DNA from: Acholeplasmatales bacterium
GTDB taxonomy: Bacteria; Bacillota_I; Bacilli_A; Acholeplasmatales; Anaeroplasmataceae
Direction: 5' to 3'
Length of the DNA stretch: 40,667 bases
Assembly (NCBI GenBank): GCA_016280975.1
Contig: JAEEHU010000103.1
Coordinates: forward strand, 1-40,667
The translations under genes were made by a program, and so were the position numbers. The notes under the pieces were generated by a model. That model saw nothing but the letters and a program-made list of their open reading frames with translations. It was not told the DNA's origin and did no database searches. How positions within the stretch are numbered: position 1 is the stretch's first letter; every line of letters starts with the position of its first letter. Shown here piece after piece: positions 17,979 through 25,781 of this stretch.

Positions 17979-19375
17979 TGGATAGAATAGATTTAATCGC
18001 TTCATTAGCTAGAGGTTCTAATGTTTTATGTGATATAGGCTGTGATCATGCCTATTCAATTATAAAGGCATTAAAATATTATAATGTATCAAAGGCGATA
18101 GCCTCTGATATAAATCAAGGACCGCTTGATAACGCAAAAAATAATATTTATAGTGAAGGATTAGAAAGCAGAGTTGATTTCATTAAATCTGATGGTTTTA
18201 GTGATATCAACTCTTTCTTTGATACAGCTATAATTTCTGGCATGGGCGGAAACTTAATTATTGATATATTATCTAAGGGTTTAGATAAAATAAAAGGAAA
18301 GAAGCTAATTATTAGTGCCAATTGTGATTCTTTCTTAGTTAGAAAATATTTAACTAAAAACGGATTTTATATCAAGGACGAATATGCAATATATGATTCT
18401 AATAAATACTATGAAATAATGGTATTTGAAGAGGGAAAAGTAGAATATGCATCATTTGAATTAAAATATGGTCCTATCCTTTTAGCTAAGAAAACTGAGG
18501 ACTATATTAAGGAATATGAATCAAGACTAAAAAAGATTGATGAAATTATTCCAAATATTAAGGATACAATTCAAAAGGATGAAAAGATTGTACTAAGAAA
18601 TGATTATAGAAAAATATTACATGGTGATAGTACAAAGATGATTCCAATCTTAGATACAGATAACTATTATAGAGAATATTTTATTGATGATAAAAAAAGA
18701 CCATTAATAGTTGTTTCTGCTGGTGGTGCTTATAAATATACATCACCAAGAGAATCAGAGCCTATAAAGGATTTCTATTTTGAAAATGGCTATCATGTAG
18801 TTATTGTTAATTATAGAGAATCATTAGGATATTTCCCTGAACCACAAAATATGCTTTCATATGTAATCAAGAAATTTGAAAATGATGAAAGAGTATCTAA
18901 GGTTATAGTTATTGGATTTAGTGCTGGAGGTCATAATGCCCTCGAGGTTGCACTTCATCCAAGTATCTATAATGTAAAGGTAGATCTTTTAATTTTAGCT
19001 TACCCTGTAGTTACAGCTGATCCTAAATATGCTCATGTTGGTTCATTTGAGAATTTAATTGGTAATTTTACTGATAAGAAATTACTTGATAGATTATCAG
19101 AAGAAAAAGAAGTAACTGATGCTGCCCCTGAATTATTCTTATGGGGAACATATACTGATGAATCAGTTGATGTAATGAATTCACTTTTATTAATTGAAGC
19201 ATATAAGAAATATGATATTAATGTAGAATATCATTTATACCCAATGGGTGGACATGGACTGTCACTTGCTAGTTCTAGATCATCTTATGGTGAAGCTGAT
19301 AAGGAAATAGAGCATGTATCTGAGTGGGCATATGATTCATTAAAGTGGCTTGATATAAAGCTTAATAGAATGTAG
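17978..19375 (+). CDS. trmK: Fusion: tRNA m1A22 methyltransferase TrmK + alpha/beta-hydrolase (acetylesterase-like)
   Basis: Residues 1 to about 218 are TrmK, which methylates A22 of tRNA. The SAM motif is SNVLCDIGCDHAYS, followed by ASDINQGPLDNAK, ISGMGGNLIIDIL and the helical C-terminal part. From about 222 to 465 the same open frame continues into an alpha/beta-hydrolase like bacterial acetyl-xylan esterases. Its oxyanion segment is VVSAGGAY, the nucleophile elbow GFSAGGH (about 312-318), an acid candidate is in WGTYTDESVD, and the His is in GGHGLS (about 424). sigA-trmK order is conserved in Bacillota, where a Nif3-like gene usually follows; here the hydrolase takes that place. The stop-free junction argues for a real fusion, though assembly error cannot be excluded. 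Confidence 0.87.
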   Translation: MDRIDLIASLARGSNVLCDIGCDHAYSIIKALKYYNVSKAIASDINQGPLDNAKNNIYSEGLESRVDFIKSDGFSDINSFFDTAIISGMGGNLIIDILSKGLDKIKGKKLIISANCDSFLVRKYLTKNGFYIKDEYAIYDSNKYYEIMVFEEGKVEYASFELKYGPILLAKKTEDYIKEYESRLKKIDEIIPNIKDTIQKDEKIVLRNDYRKILHGDSTKMIPILDTDNYYREYFIDDKKRPLIVVSAGGAYKYTSPRESEPIKDFYFENGYHVVIVNYRESLGYFPEPQNMLSYVIKKFENDERVSKVIVIGFSAGGHNALEVALHPSIYNVKVDLLILAYPVVTADPKYAHVGSFENLIGNFTDKKLLDRLSEEKEVTDAAPELFLWGTYTDESVDVMNSLLLIEAYKKYDINVEYHLYPMGGHGLSLASSRSSYGEADKEIEHVSEWAYDSLKWLDIKLNRM

Positions 19376-19387
19376 ATATTTCAATGC

Positions 19388-19417
19388 TTGAAATATATAT
19401 TTAAAATTTGATATAAT
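19388..19417 (+). promoter_or_regulatory. Promoter of the 19445 gene
   Basis: TTGAAA (19388-19393), 18-bp spacer, then TATAAT (19412-19417) with an upstream TG (TGATATAAT, extended -10). It lies 28 bases before the ATG. Confidence 0.7.
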
Positions 19418-19444
19418 ATCGATAGATTTTTGGAGGAAAAATGT

Positions 19445-20092
19445 ATGGAACAAAATCAATTTGAAGGATTAGAAGAATTAGAACAAGAGCCTGTTAAAGA
19501 GGTTGTTGATGAAAGAAAAGAATACGAAAAATTATTACTTGCTGAAGCAAATAGAGAATGCTATGAAAAGGCAGTAAATTTAGTTAACTGTGGTTGCTTT
19601 AACCAAAAGCAAGAGCCAACTATGGATTTCTCTAAATATACTACTATTCCAAACAAAAAGAAGTATAAGGGCTTATATACTTTATACCAAGATAAGGAAA
19701 CATTAGATTTATTATTTGTATGCCCACTTGTTGAAAACAATAAGGGTGATGTTGATGAGGATAAGTCAATGGCTCCTTATGCATATGATGTTTTATATAT
19801 TGAAACTATGGATTATGAAACATATAAGGCAGTACTTCATGCAGCAAAGAATAATTTATCTTCAAAGATAAATGTTTTATATAGAGCTTCATTTGTATGC
19901 TTCTTTGTACTTTTAGCATTTGCTTTATATTATATTATCTACACTTTGATTATTTCAGCAGCTGGTGGATTCTTCTCAGCATTTGCTCAAGCATGCTATG
20001 GTGCAGGAGCTTATTTAGTAGGTGCAGTATTAATGTTACCTTTATTAGTTATTACATCTATTAAGTATAAGAAATATAAGGATCAACAATAA
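19445..20092 (+). CDS. Unknown two-TM membrane protein with acidic N-terminus
   Basis: I do not recognise a family. The 215 residues begin with an acidic stretch (EGLEELEQEP), then a hydrophilic, probably cytosolic domain to about residue 150. Two hydrophobic segments follow, ASFVCFFVLLAFALYYIIY and AGAYLVGAVLMLPLLVI, and a Lys-rich end. The ATG at 19445 is preferred over the track's TTG at 19430 because GGAGGA sits correctly upstream. It is joined to rsmE by a TAATG overlap, so it is co-translated with rRNA/tRNA modification enzymes, though nothing in it suggests that function. Confidence 0.75.
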   Translation: MEQNQFEGLEELEQEPVKEVVDERKEYEKLLLAEANRECYEKAVNLVNCGCFNQKQEPTMDFSKYTTIPNKKKYKGLYTLYQDKETLDLLFVCPLVENNKGDVDEDKSMAPYAYDVLYIETMDYETYKAVLHAAKNNLSSKINVLYRASFVCFFVLLAFALYYIIYTLIISAAGGFFSAFAQACYGAGAYLVGAVLMLPLLVITSIKYKKYKDQQ

Positions 20093-20829
20093 TGCAAAAA
20101 TATTTTATTAGTGAAGAAGAATTTAATTTAAATCAAATTAAATCTGATGATGCATTTCATATCGCAAATGTTATGAGATGTAGGGTTAATGATAATGTTT
20201 TAGTTGGATATAATAATAAAACATATTTAGTTAAGCTTACTAATATTACTAATAAAATGGTTACTTTTGAAATTGTTAAGGAAGAAACCGGAGTTCATGA
20301 ACTACCGGTTTTTGTTACTATTTTTCAAGGGTATCCAAAGGGTGATAAGCTTGATGATATTATTAAGCATTCAACTGAGCTTGGCGTATATGAAATTATC
20401 CCTACTATAATGAAAAGATCTATTTTTAAGCTTGATACTAAAAAGCTTGAAAGTAAGCTTATAAGATTTAATAAGATAGCTAAAGAAGCGGCAGAGCAAT
20501 CATTTAGAGATTATGTTCCAAATATTCCTTCTATTAAATATTTAAAGGAAATAGATTTTAGCAATTTCGATAAAAAGATTTTATGCTATGAGGAAAGTGC
20601 TAAAAATAATGAGCTTGTTAATTTTAAGAATATCATTTCAAGCTTAAATAAAAACGATAAGGTTGCAATTCTAATTGGACCTGAGGGCGGAATTGATGAT
20701 AGTGAGCTTACATATCTTAAGGATAAGGGATTCGTTGAATGTGCTTTAGGACCAAGAATCCTAAGAACAGAGACTGCAAGCTTTTACTGTTTATCTTCAA
20801 TTAGCTATGAGTTGGAGTTGAAAAAATGA
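20092..20829 (+). CDS. rsmE: 16S rRNA m3U1498 methyltransferase
   Basis: SPOUT-class methyltransferase acting on U1498 of 16S rRNA. The 245-residue protein shows the small N-terminal beta domain, then the SPOUT knot with IFQGYPKGDKLDDIIKHSTE. The SAM-binding loops are LIGPEGGIDDSEL and LGPRILRTETAS, all family-diagnostic. It overlaps the upstream gene by one base and mtaB by four (ATGA). The rsmE-mtaB pair is typical of Bacillota. Confidence 0.94.
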   Translation: MQKYFISEEEFNLNQIKSDDAFHIANVMRCRVNDNVLVGYNNKTYLVKLTNITNKMVTFEIVKEETGVHELPVFVTIFQGYPKGDKLDDIIKHSTELGVYEIIPTIMKRSIFKLDTKKLESKLIRFNKIAKEAAEQSFRDYVPNIPSIKYLKEIDFSNFDKKILCYEESAKNNELVNFKNIISSLNKNDKVAILIGPEGGIDDSELTYLKDKGFVECALGPRILRTETASFYCLSSISYELELKK

Positions 20830-22124
20830 AAGTTGGATTTATAACATTAGGATGTAAAGTTAATATATATGAGTCTAATGCCTTAAAGGAAGAATTTCAA
20901 AGAAGAGGTTTTGAAGTTTTAGACGCAGAGGATGATTGTGATATTTATGTCATTAATACCTGCTCTGTAACTAATATGGCAGATAGTAAGTCTCGTAAGA
21001 TGATTAGGAGATGTATTAAGATGAATCCTAATGCTATTATTTGTGCTATAGGATGCTACGTCCAAACTAATGATGATGCTAAGGAAATTGAAGGCGTTGA
21101 TATTTTAGTTGGAAATGGTAATAAGGCTTCAATCGTTGATAAGGTAGTTGATTTAGTTAATAGGGGTGTAAAGGAAAAGAATATTGATATTTTAGATATC
21201 TTAAATATTTCTGAATATGAAGCCCTTGGTGTAACTACATATGACCATACTAGAGCGTTCGTTAAAATTGAAGATGGATGTAATCAATTTTGTGCATACT
21301 GTATTATCCCATTTGCCAGAGGAAACGTTAGATGTAAGGATTCTGATTCTGTAATAGAGGAATTAAAGAATATTACAGAAAAGGGCTATAAGGAAGTAGT
21401 ACTTGCAGGTATTCATACAGGAAGATACAAGGATAAGGAAAAGAATGTTAATTTATCTCGTCTTGTAAGAAGAATATTAAATGAGGTACCCGAATTAAAA
21501 AGATTAAGATTATCATCAATTGAAATAAATGAAATAGATGATGATTTTATTCAAATGATGAAGGAATCTGAAATTCTAGCTAATCACCTACACTTACCTT
21601 TACAGGCTGGATCTAATAAAACATTAAAGAATATGGGAAGACCATATGATCTAAGCTATTTTAAGGAAAAGATAGATAAAATAAGAAGTGTTAGACCTGA
21701 TATATCAATATCAACTGATATAATAGTAGGATTCCCATATGAGACAGATGAGGACTTTAAGGAGACTATGGAATTTTCAAAAGAAATTGGCTTTAGTAAA
21801 ATTCATGTATTCCCATATTCTAAAAGAAAAGGAACTAGGGCTGCAGAGATGCCTCAGGTTAATGATAAGGTTAAAAAGGATAGAGCCTTAGAATTAATAG
21901 CTTTATCTGATAAGCTAGAAGAGGAATATGCTAAAAAGTTCATTGGTCAAAAATTAGATATTATCGTAGAACAAAAATATTCTAAGGATAAGATGATTGG
22001 ACACTCATCTAATTTCTTACAAATAGTATTAGATTTAGATGAAAATATGATTAAAAAACAAGTAGATGTAGTGGTTGATAAAGTAGAAAATAAGATGGTT
22101 TTTGGCCATATAATAAAAAATTAA
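20826..22124 (+). CDS. mtaB: tRNA t6A37 methylthiotransferase MtaB
   Basis: Radical-SAM enzyme converting t6A to ms2t6A at position 37 of tRNA. The N-terminal UPF0004 domain carries its cluster cysteines in TLGCKVN, INTCSVTN and IGCYVQ. The radical-SAM motif is CNQFCAYC followed by IIPFARG. A TRAM-like RNA-binding segment forms the C-terminus. The 432 residues are the normal length. It starts four bases inside rsmE. MiaB would differ in context and in the N-terminal pattern, and the rsmE linkage supports MtaB. Confidence 0.93.
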   Translation: MKVGFITLGCKVNIYESNALKEEFQRRGFEVLDAEDDCDIYVINTCSVTNMADSKSRKMIRRCIKMNPNAIICAIGCYVQTNDDAKEIEGVDILVGNGNKASIVDKVVDLVNRGVKEKNIDILDILNISEYEALGVTTYDHTRAFVKIEDGCNQFCAYCIIPFARGNVRCKDSDSVIEELKNITEKGYKEVVLAGIHTGRYKDKEKNVNLSRLVRRILNEVPELKRLRLSSIEINEIDDDFIQMMKESEILANHLHLPLQAGSNKTLKNMGRPYDLSYFKEKIDKIRSVRPDISISTDIIVGFPYETDEDFKETMEFSKEIGFSKIHVFPYSKRKGTRAAEMPQVNDKVKKDRALELIALSDKLEEEYAKKFIGQKLDIIVEQKYSKDKMIGHSSNFLQIVLDLDENMIKKQVDVVVDKVENKMVFGHIIKN

Positions 22125-22133
22125 AAATAATGC

Positions 22134-22162
22134 TTTACAAATAAATTACAGTTTGATATAAT
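22134..22162 (+). promoter_or_regulatory. Promoter of rpsU
   Basis: TTTACA (22134-22139), 17-bp spacer, TATAAT (22157-22162) with TG one base upstream (TGATATAAT). It lies about 37 bases before the rpsU ATG and gives the ribosomal gene its own transcript. Confidence 0.8.
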
Positions 22163-22198
22163 TTTAGTCGGAATTCGTCCTTGGAAGGAGGCTTAGTG

Positions 22199-22372
22199 AT
22201 GCCAAAAATTGTTGTACGTGAAAAAGAAAACATCGAAGATGCTTTACGTAGATTTAAACGTGATGTTTCAAGATCTGGTAACCTTCAAGAGGCGAAAAAA
22301 CGTCAATATTATTTAAAACCTAGTGACGTGCGTAAGCAAAAACGCCAAGAGGCTAGAAAGAAATATAAGTAA
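22199..22372 (+). CDS. rpsU: 30S ribosomal protein S21
   Basis: Small basic ribosomal protein, 57 residues. It has the canonical pattern [20 protein letters not shown], then [13 protein letters not shown] at the end. The very strong GGAAGGAGG site at 22183-22191 sets the ATG at 22199; the track's TTG start at 22181 would place this site inside the gene. CGT codons and its own promoter and terminator fit high expression. rpsU often sits with dnaG-sigA or after mtaB; here it follows mtaB. Confidence 0.95.
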   Translation: MPKIVVREKENIEDALRRFKRDVSRSGNLQEAKKRQYYLKPSDVRKQKRQEARKKYK

Positions 22373-22379
22373 AATTAAA

Positions 22380-22410
22380 GGAGAGCATTATGCTCTCTTT
22401 ATTTGTTTTT
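22380..22410 (+). terminator. Intrinsic terminator after rpsU
   Basis: Stem GAGAGCA/TGCTCTC with loop TTA, followed by a T-rich tract (TTTATTTGTTTTT). No clear promoter is seen before the next gene, so read-through may feed it. Confidence 0.75.
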
Positions 22411-22424
22411 AAGGAGTGAAATTT

Positions 22425-23141
22425 ATGGCAAATATTCATATGATGGGTGACTCAACAATGAAGAGGAATAATTTTTATAGCTATCCTCAATTTGGATGGG
22501 GTCAAGGAATTGAAAGCTTTGTTAATGATGGTGTATTAGTTTTCAATTATGCAGAAAATGGAAGAAGTACAAAATCATTTATCGATGAGGGTAGATTTGA
22601 TATCCTTTTATCTAATTTAAAGAAGGGTGATTTTGTTATCTGCTCATTTGGTCATAATGATGAAAAGAAATATGATGAATCAAGATATACTGAGCCTTTT
22701 GGGGAATATCAAAAGAACCTAAAGTATTTTAAGGATGAGGTAGAAAAAAGAGGCTGTCATATCGTATATGCAACATCTATTACAAGACATCAATTCAAAG
22801 ATGGCGTTTGTGTTAATTCTCATGGTGATTATCCAAAGGCTATGCTTGAATTTGCACGCGATAATAATGTTACATGTATAGATCTAAATAAGCTATCTAT
22901 TGATTTATATAATAAGCTTGGTGAAGAAGAAACAAAGAGATTCCATATGATTTATCCAGCTCATACATATTTTAATAATAGTGAGGCTAAGGATGATCAT
23001 TCTCATTTAAGAAATGAGGGTGCTATCATGATGGCATATTTATTTGTTAGTGCATTATCTAAAACAAATGATAAATTAAATGAACTATTTATAGATTTAT
23101 CTAAAGAAAATATGGTAGACTATAAGATGTTAATAGACTAA
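22425..23141 (+). CDS. SGNH hydrolase, rhamnogalacturonan acetylesterase-like
   Basis: Putative carbohydrate deacetylase of the SGNH/GDSL superfamily, 238 residues, without a signal peptide, so likely cytosolic. Block I is GDSTM with nucleophile S10, block II has the Gly in NYAENGRSTKSF, and block III is FGHND. The final Asp/His pair lies in DDHSHL (about 191-194). GWGQG and the GRSTKSF segment are typical of the rhamnogalacturonan acetylesterase branch. The ATG at 22425 follows AAGGAG; the track's GTG at 22416 overlaps it. The substrate is inferred: it could be acetylated pectin oligosaccharide or another acetylated sugar. Confidence 0.82.
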   Translation: MANIHMMGDSTMKRNNFYSYPQFGWGQGIESFVNDGVLVFNYAENGRSTKSFIDEGRFDILLSNLKKGDFVICSFGHNDEKKYDESRYTEPFGEYQKNLKYFKDEVEKRGCHIVYATSITRHQFKDGVCVNSHGDYPKAMLEFARDNNVTCIDLNKLSIDLYNKLGEEETKRFHMIYPAHTYFNNSEAKDDHSHLRNEGAIMMAYLFVSALSKTNDKLNELFIDLSKENMVDYKMLID

Positions 23142-23161
23142 TTTGTTTGGAGAAATTGCAT

Positions 23162-23467
23162 ATGAGACATGAATTTTTTTATAAAAACTATGATTTATAT
23201 GATGCAAATATTATAAAAATGGAGATAGTTGATAAAAAGCTATATTTGAAGCTATCTGAAAACACTCATCTAGAGCTAATCGCAAATGGCTATAGACCTG
23301 AGCTTGATTGTGATTATATTCATACATATATTTTTGATGTAGAGAATAGTAATCATAAATTTAAAAATCATAAAATTGATAAGTATGATTTTAAGGACAA
23401 TAAATTAGTATTTATTGTAGATGGAATAGAAATATTGTTTACATCTTTAGAAATTAGTGTTATTTAA
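23162..23467 (+). CDS. Hypothetical protein, 101 aa
   Basis: No family recognised. The protein is soluble, with many Asp, Lys and aromatic residues and alternating beta-strand-like segments (for example KLYLKLSENTHLELIANG), suggesting a small all-beta fold. The ATG at 23162 is chosen because TTGGAGA lies at suitable spacing; the track's TTG at 23147 overlaps that site. It lies 20 bases after the SGNH esterase and is probably co-transcribed with it. It might be an accessory to that enzyme, but nothing shows this. Confidence 0.6.
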   Translation: MRHEFFYKNYDLYDANIIKMEIVDKKLYLKLSENTHLELIANGYRPELDCDYIHTYIFDVENSNHKFKNHKIDKYDFKDNKLVFIVDGIEILFTSLEISVI

Positions 23468-23490
23468 AGAAATTTATGGGCTCTTTATTG

Positions 23491-23519
23491 TTGCAAAGAA
23501 ATTGTATTATTGGTATAAT
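23491..23519 (+). promoter_or_regulatory. Promoter of the Wzz-like gene
   Basis: TTGCAA (23491-23496), 17-bp spacer, TATAAT (23514-23519) with an extended -10 (TGGTATAAT). It lies 41 bases before the ATG. Confidence 0.75.
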
Positions 23520-23560
23520 TTTTTTGTATGTTAACAATACAAAAGTGAGGGAATTTTTTA

Positions 23561-24895
23561 ATGGATAGAGATTACGAGTATGAAGAGGGCGTTTCATTAG
23601 GCCAAATATTAAAAGTATTTTTTGGTAGATGGAAGCAATTCTTAGTTATTACTGCCTTAGTAACAGTAGTAGCAATATTAGGCATTATGTTTATTTACAA
23701 TAAGCCAAATCAGGTTTATTCTTCAACTTTTAAATATAATTCAGCCGACTTAAATAATGGTAAATATGTAGATGGATCATCATTTGATTACTCATTATTA
23801 TCAAGTGAAAAGATATTAAATGAAGTTAAAAATTCTAATGAAAAATTTAAGGATTTAGATGTATCAAAGCTATCTCAAAACTTTAATAGTGCAATTACTA
23901 TTAAAACTAATACAGATAAAGATACTAAGGCATTCACATCATTTACAATTACTATTAAAAAAACTGCTTTTTCAAATGATCAAGTTGGAAAAGATTTCAT
24001 AACTGCATTAACTGAATACCCTATTACACATAGCTTAGATGTAATTAACAAATTATCATTTGATACAAATTTAAGCGCAGCATCATCATCAACAATGCTA
24101 GATGTTAAGGTAAATTATTTACTTGCACAAATTACATATCTTGAAAATGGATATCAAACATTAATTAATCAATTCGGTGATCAAACATATAATGGTAAGC
24201 CAATTTCTGAAATTAAAACAGAATTTGAATCATTAGTTAGAAATAATTATTACAAGGAGCTTGCAGATGAGCTTGAGAACTATCAATATGCACTTGATTT
24301 CGCAAATCAAAAGAGTCTATATGAAACTTTAAAGGGTGGATATGAAAAGAAGTATCAAGAGCTTGAGATGAAGATTAGCAACTATAATAAGCGTATTAAG
24401 GAAATCGCTGAAAATGGTGGAGACTTAAAGGAAGCTAACCTAGCTGCTATTACATCATCAATTAATACTTTAGTTGCTGAACAAACTGAAGTAAGAATTA
24501 AGGCTGATAATATTACACTATTACTTGAATCTCATGATCCAACATCTGCAGGATATGATGATTACATCGCAGCTGAAAATGCATATATTGCAAAGGTAAA
24601 TAATATTTATTCAAATGTATTAGTTCCTGAAACTACTAATTATGCAAATATCTATAAGGCAATGTATCAAAATAACCTAGATGTATTATATCAAGATGAT
24701 AAGATTACTATTAAGGGTGGATTAAATACAATCGTTACAATTATTATTTCATTACTTGCAGGTGTCTTATGTGCAGGTATTGCAAATCTAATTGTAGATA
24801 GAAAGAAGCTATCTCCTAATTATAAGGAAGAAGCTCCTATAAAGGAAGAACCTAAAAAAGAAATTGAAGCAGAAACAAATGATTCTCAAGAATGA
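23561..24895 (+). CDS. Wzz-like polysaccharide chain-length/co-polymerase membrane protein
   Basis: Topology and motifs fit the Wzz/PCP family that controls export or length of surface polysaccharides. There is a short cytosolic N-terminus, TM1 at about 28-48 (FLVITALVTVVAILGIMFIY) and a long extracytoplasmic region of about 340 residues with coiled-coil-like helices. TM2 follows near 385-410 (IVTIIISLLAGVLCAGIANLI), then a Lys/Glu-rich cytosolic tail. It lacks a fused BY-kinase, and no glycosyltransferase, flippase or kinase gene is near. A homologous fold with a different job is possible. It has its own promoter and terminator. Confidence 0.7.
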   Translation: MDRDYEYEEGVSLGQILKVFFGRWKQFLVITALVTVVAILGIMFIYNKPNQVYSSTFKYNSADLNNGKYVDGSSFDYSLLSSEKILNEVKNSNEKFKDLDVSKLSQNFNSAITIKTNTDKDTKAFTSFTITIKKTAFSNDQVGKDFITALTEYPITHSLDVINKLSFDTNLSAASSSTMLDVKVNYLLAQITYLENGYQTLINQFGDQTYNGKPISEIKTEFESLVRNNYYKELADELENYQYALDFANQKSLYETLKGGYEKKYQELEMKISNYNKRIKEIAENGGDLKEANLAAITSSINTLVAEQTEVRIKADNITLLLESHDPTSAGYDDYIAAENAYIAKVNNIYSNVLVPETTNYANIYKAMYQNNLDVLYQDDKITIKGGLNTIVTIIISLLAGVLCAGIANLIVDRKKLSPNYKEEAPIKEEPKKEIEAETNDSQE

Positions 24896-24914
24896 TTCTT
24901 GAGATTCTTTTTTT
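24881..24914 (+). terminator. Intrinsic terminator overlapping the Wzz-like stop codon
   Basis: A near-perfect 13-bp stem GATTCTCAAGAAT/ATTCTTGAGATTC (one mismatch) followed by seven T's. Its left arm encodes the last codons and the TGA stop lies at the apex, so a terminating ribosome covers the stem. Confidence 0.85.
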
Positions 24915-24982
24915 TACATAATTTAAGATAATTATAAAAATATTTCCCCATATTTATTTAGTATTCTATAGATGGTGATACT

Positions 24983-25723
24983 ATGAATACATTTAAAAGA
25001 TATGAAAAGAAATATATTATTACAAAAACACAGAAAGAAGAATTAGAAAAATTAATCTCTAGTAGAATGGTTAAGGATAAATTTTCTAGTGATGGCGGAT
25101 ATTTAATTAGAAATATCTATTATGATACATTATCAGAGGATTTAGTACATCAATCTATTCAAAAGCCAGTATTTAAAGAAAAGTTAAGGTTAAGAAAATA
25201 TGGTACATATGGAGACTTAAAAGACGAATATTTCTTAGAAATAAAAAGGAAATATAATGGTGTAGTATATAAAAGAAGAGTAACGCTTAATAAGAGTGAT
25301 TTACAAAATTTCTTAAGAAATAAAGTAATACCTAATGATATTGATAATGTCGATAGACAAATATTAAATGAAATATCGTATTTTATGGAAAAATATATAA
25401 TTTTACCTAATACATTTATTTCATATAAAAGAATTGCTTATTTTGATAAGGATAATCCTGAATTTAGATTAACCTTTGATTATGATTTATATTCAAGAAA
25501 GGATAATTATAATTTTGATTTCCCATTTTATGAAAAAAGATTAATTGATGCTGATTCATATATTATGGAGGTAAAGGTATCTGATTCTATGCCACTATGG
25601 TTTACTAAAATATTATCAGAATTAAAAATATATGGATATAGCTTTTCAAAGTATGGTAAATCATTTGAACTTGATACATTAAAAGAAACAATATTAGGGC
25701 TTGATAGTTTCAAGAATAGATAG
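24983..25723 (+). CDS. VTC-domain polyphosphate polymerase-like protein
   Basis: Matches the VTC domain, a tunnel-fold (CYTH-like) enzyme that makes polyphosphate from ATP at membranes. Family positions visible in order are RYEKKYI, EKLRLRKYG, YFLEIKRKYNG, VYKRRV, LTFDYDLYSR, YIMEVKVSDSMPLWF and YSFSKYGKSFE. These supply the basic tunnel lining and the metal-binding Glu. At 246 residues it is the bare catalytic domain without TM or SPX parts. Its usual bacterial partners (DUF4956 membrane protein, CotH-like kinase) are missing here; a Wzz-like gene precedes and a GGDEF gene follows. The ribosome site is a GGTGAT type. Catalysis is inferred. Confidence 0.85.
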   Translation: MNTFKRYEKKYIITKTQKEELEKLISSRMVKDKFSSDGGYLIRNIYYDTLSEDLVHQSIQKPVFKEKLRLRKYGTYGDLKDEYFLEIKRKYNGVVYKRRVTLNKSDLQNFLRNKVIPNDIDNVDRQILNEISYFMEKYIILPNTFISYKRIAYFDKDNPEFRLTFDYDLYSRKDNYNFDFPFYEKRLIDADSYIMEVKVSDSMPLWFTKILSELKIYGYSFSKYGKSFELDTLKETILGLDSFKNR

Positions 25724-25729
25724 ATAAAA

Positions 25730-25758
25730 TTGAAATAATATTACATTTATGGTATAAT
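25730..25758 (+). promoter_or_regulatory. Promoter of the GGDEF gene
   Basis: TTGAAA (25730-25735), 17-bp spacer, TATAAT (25753-25758) with an extended -10 (TGGTATAAT), 24 bases before the ATG. Confidence 0.75.
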
Positions 25759-25781
25759 TTGTAAATAATGGAGTTGATACC

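Noticed and set aside
22181-22198. CCTTGGAAGG mini-palindrome at the rpsU ribosome site as a regulatory hairpin
   Set aside because: A 4-bp stem with a 2-base loop is not stable; it is probably a by-product of the strong Shine-Dalgarno sequence.
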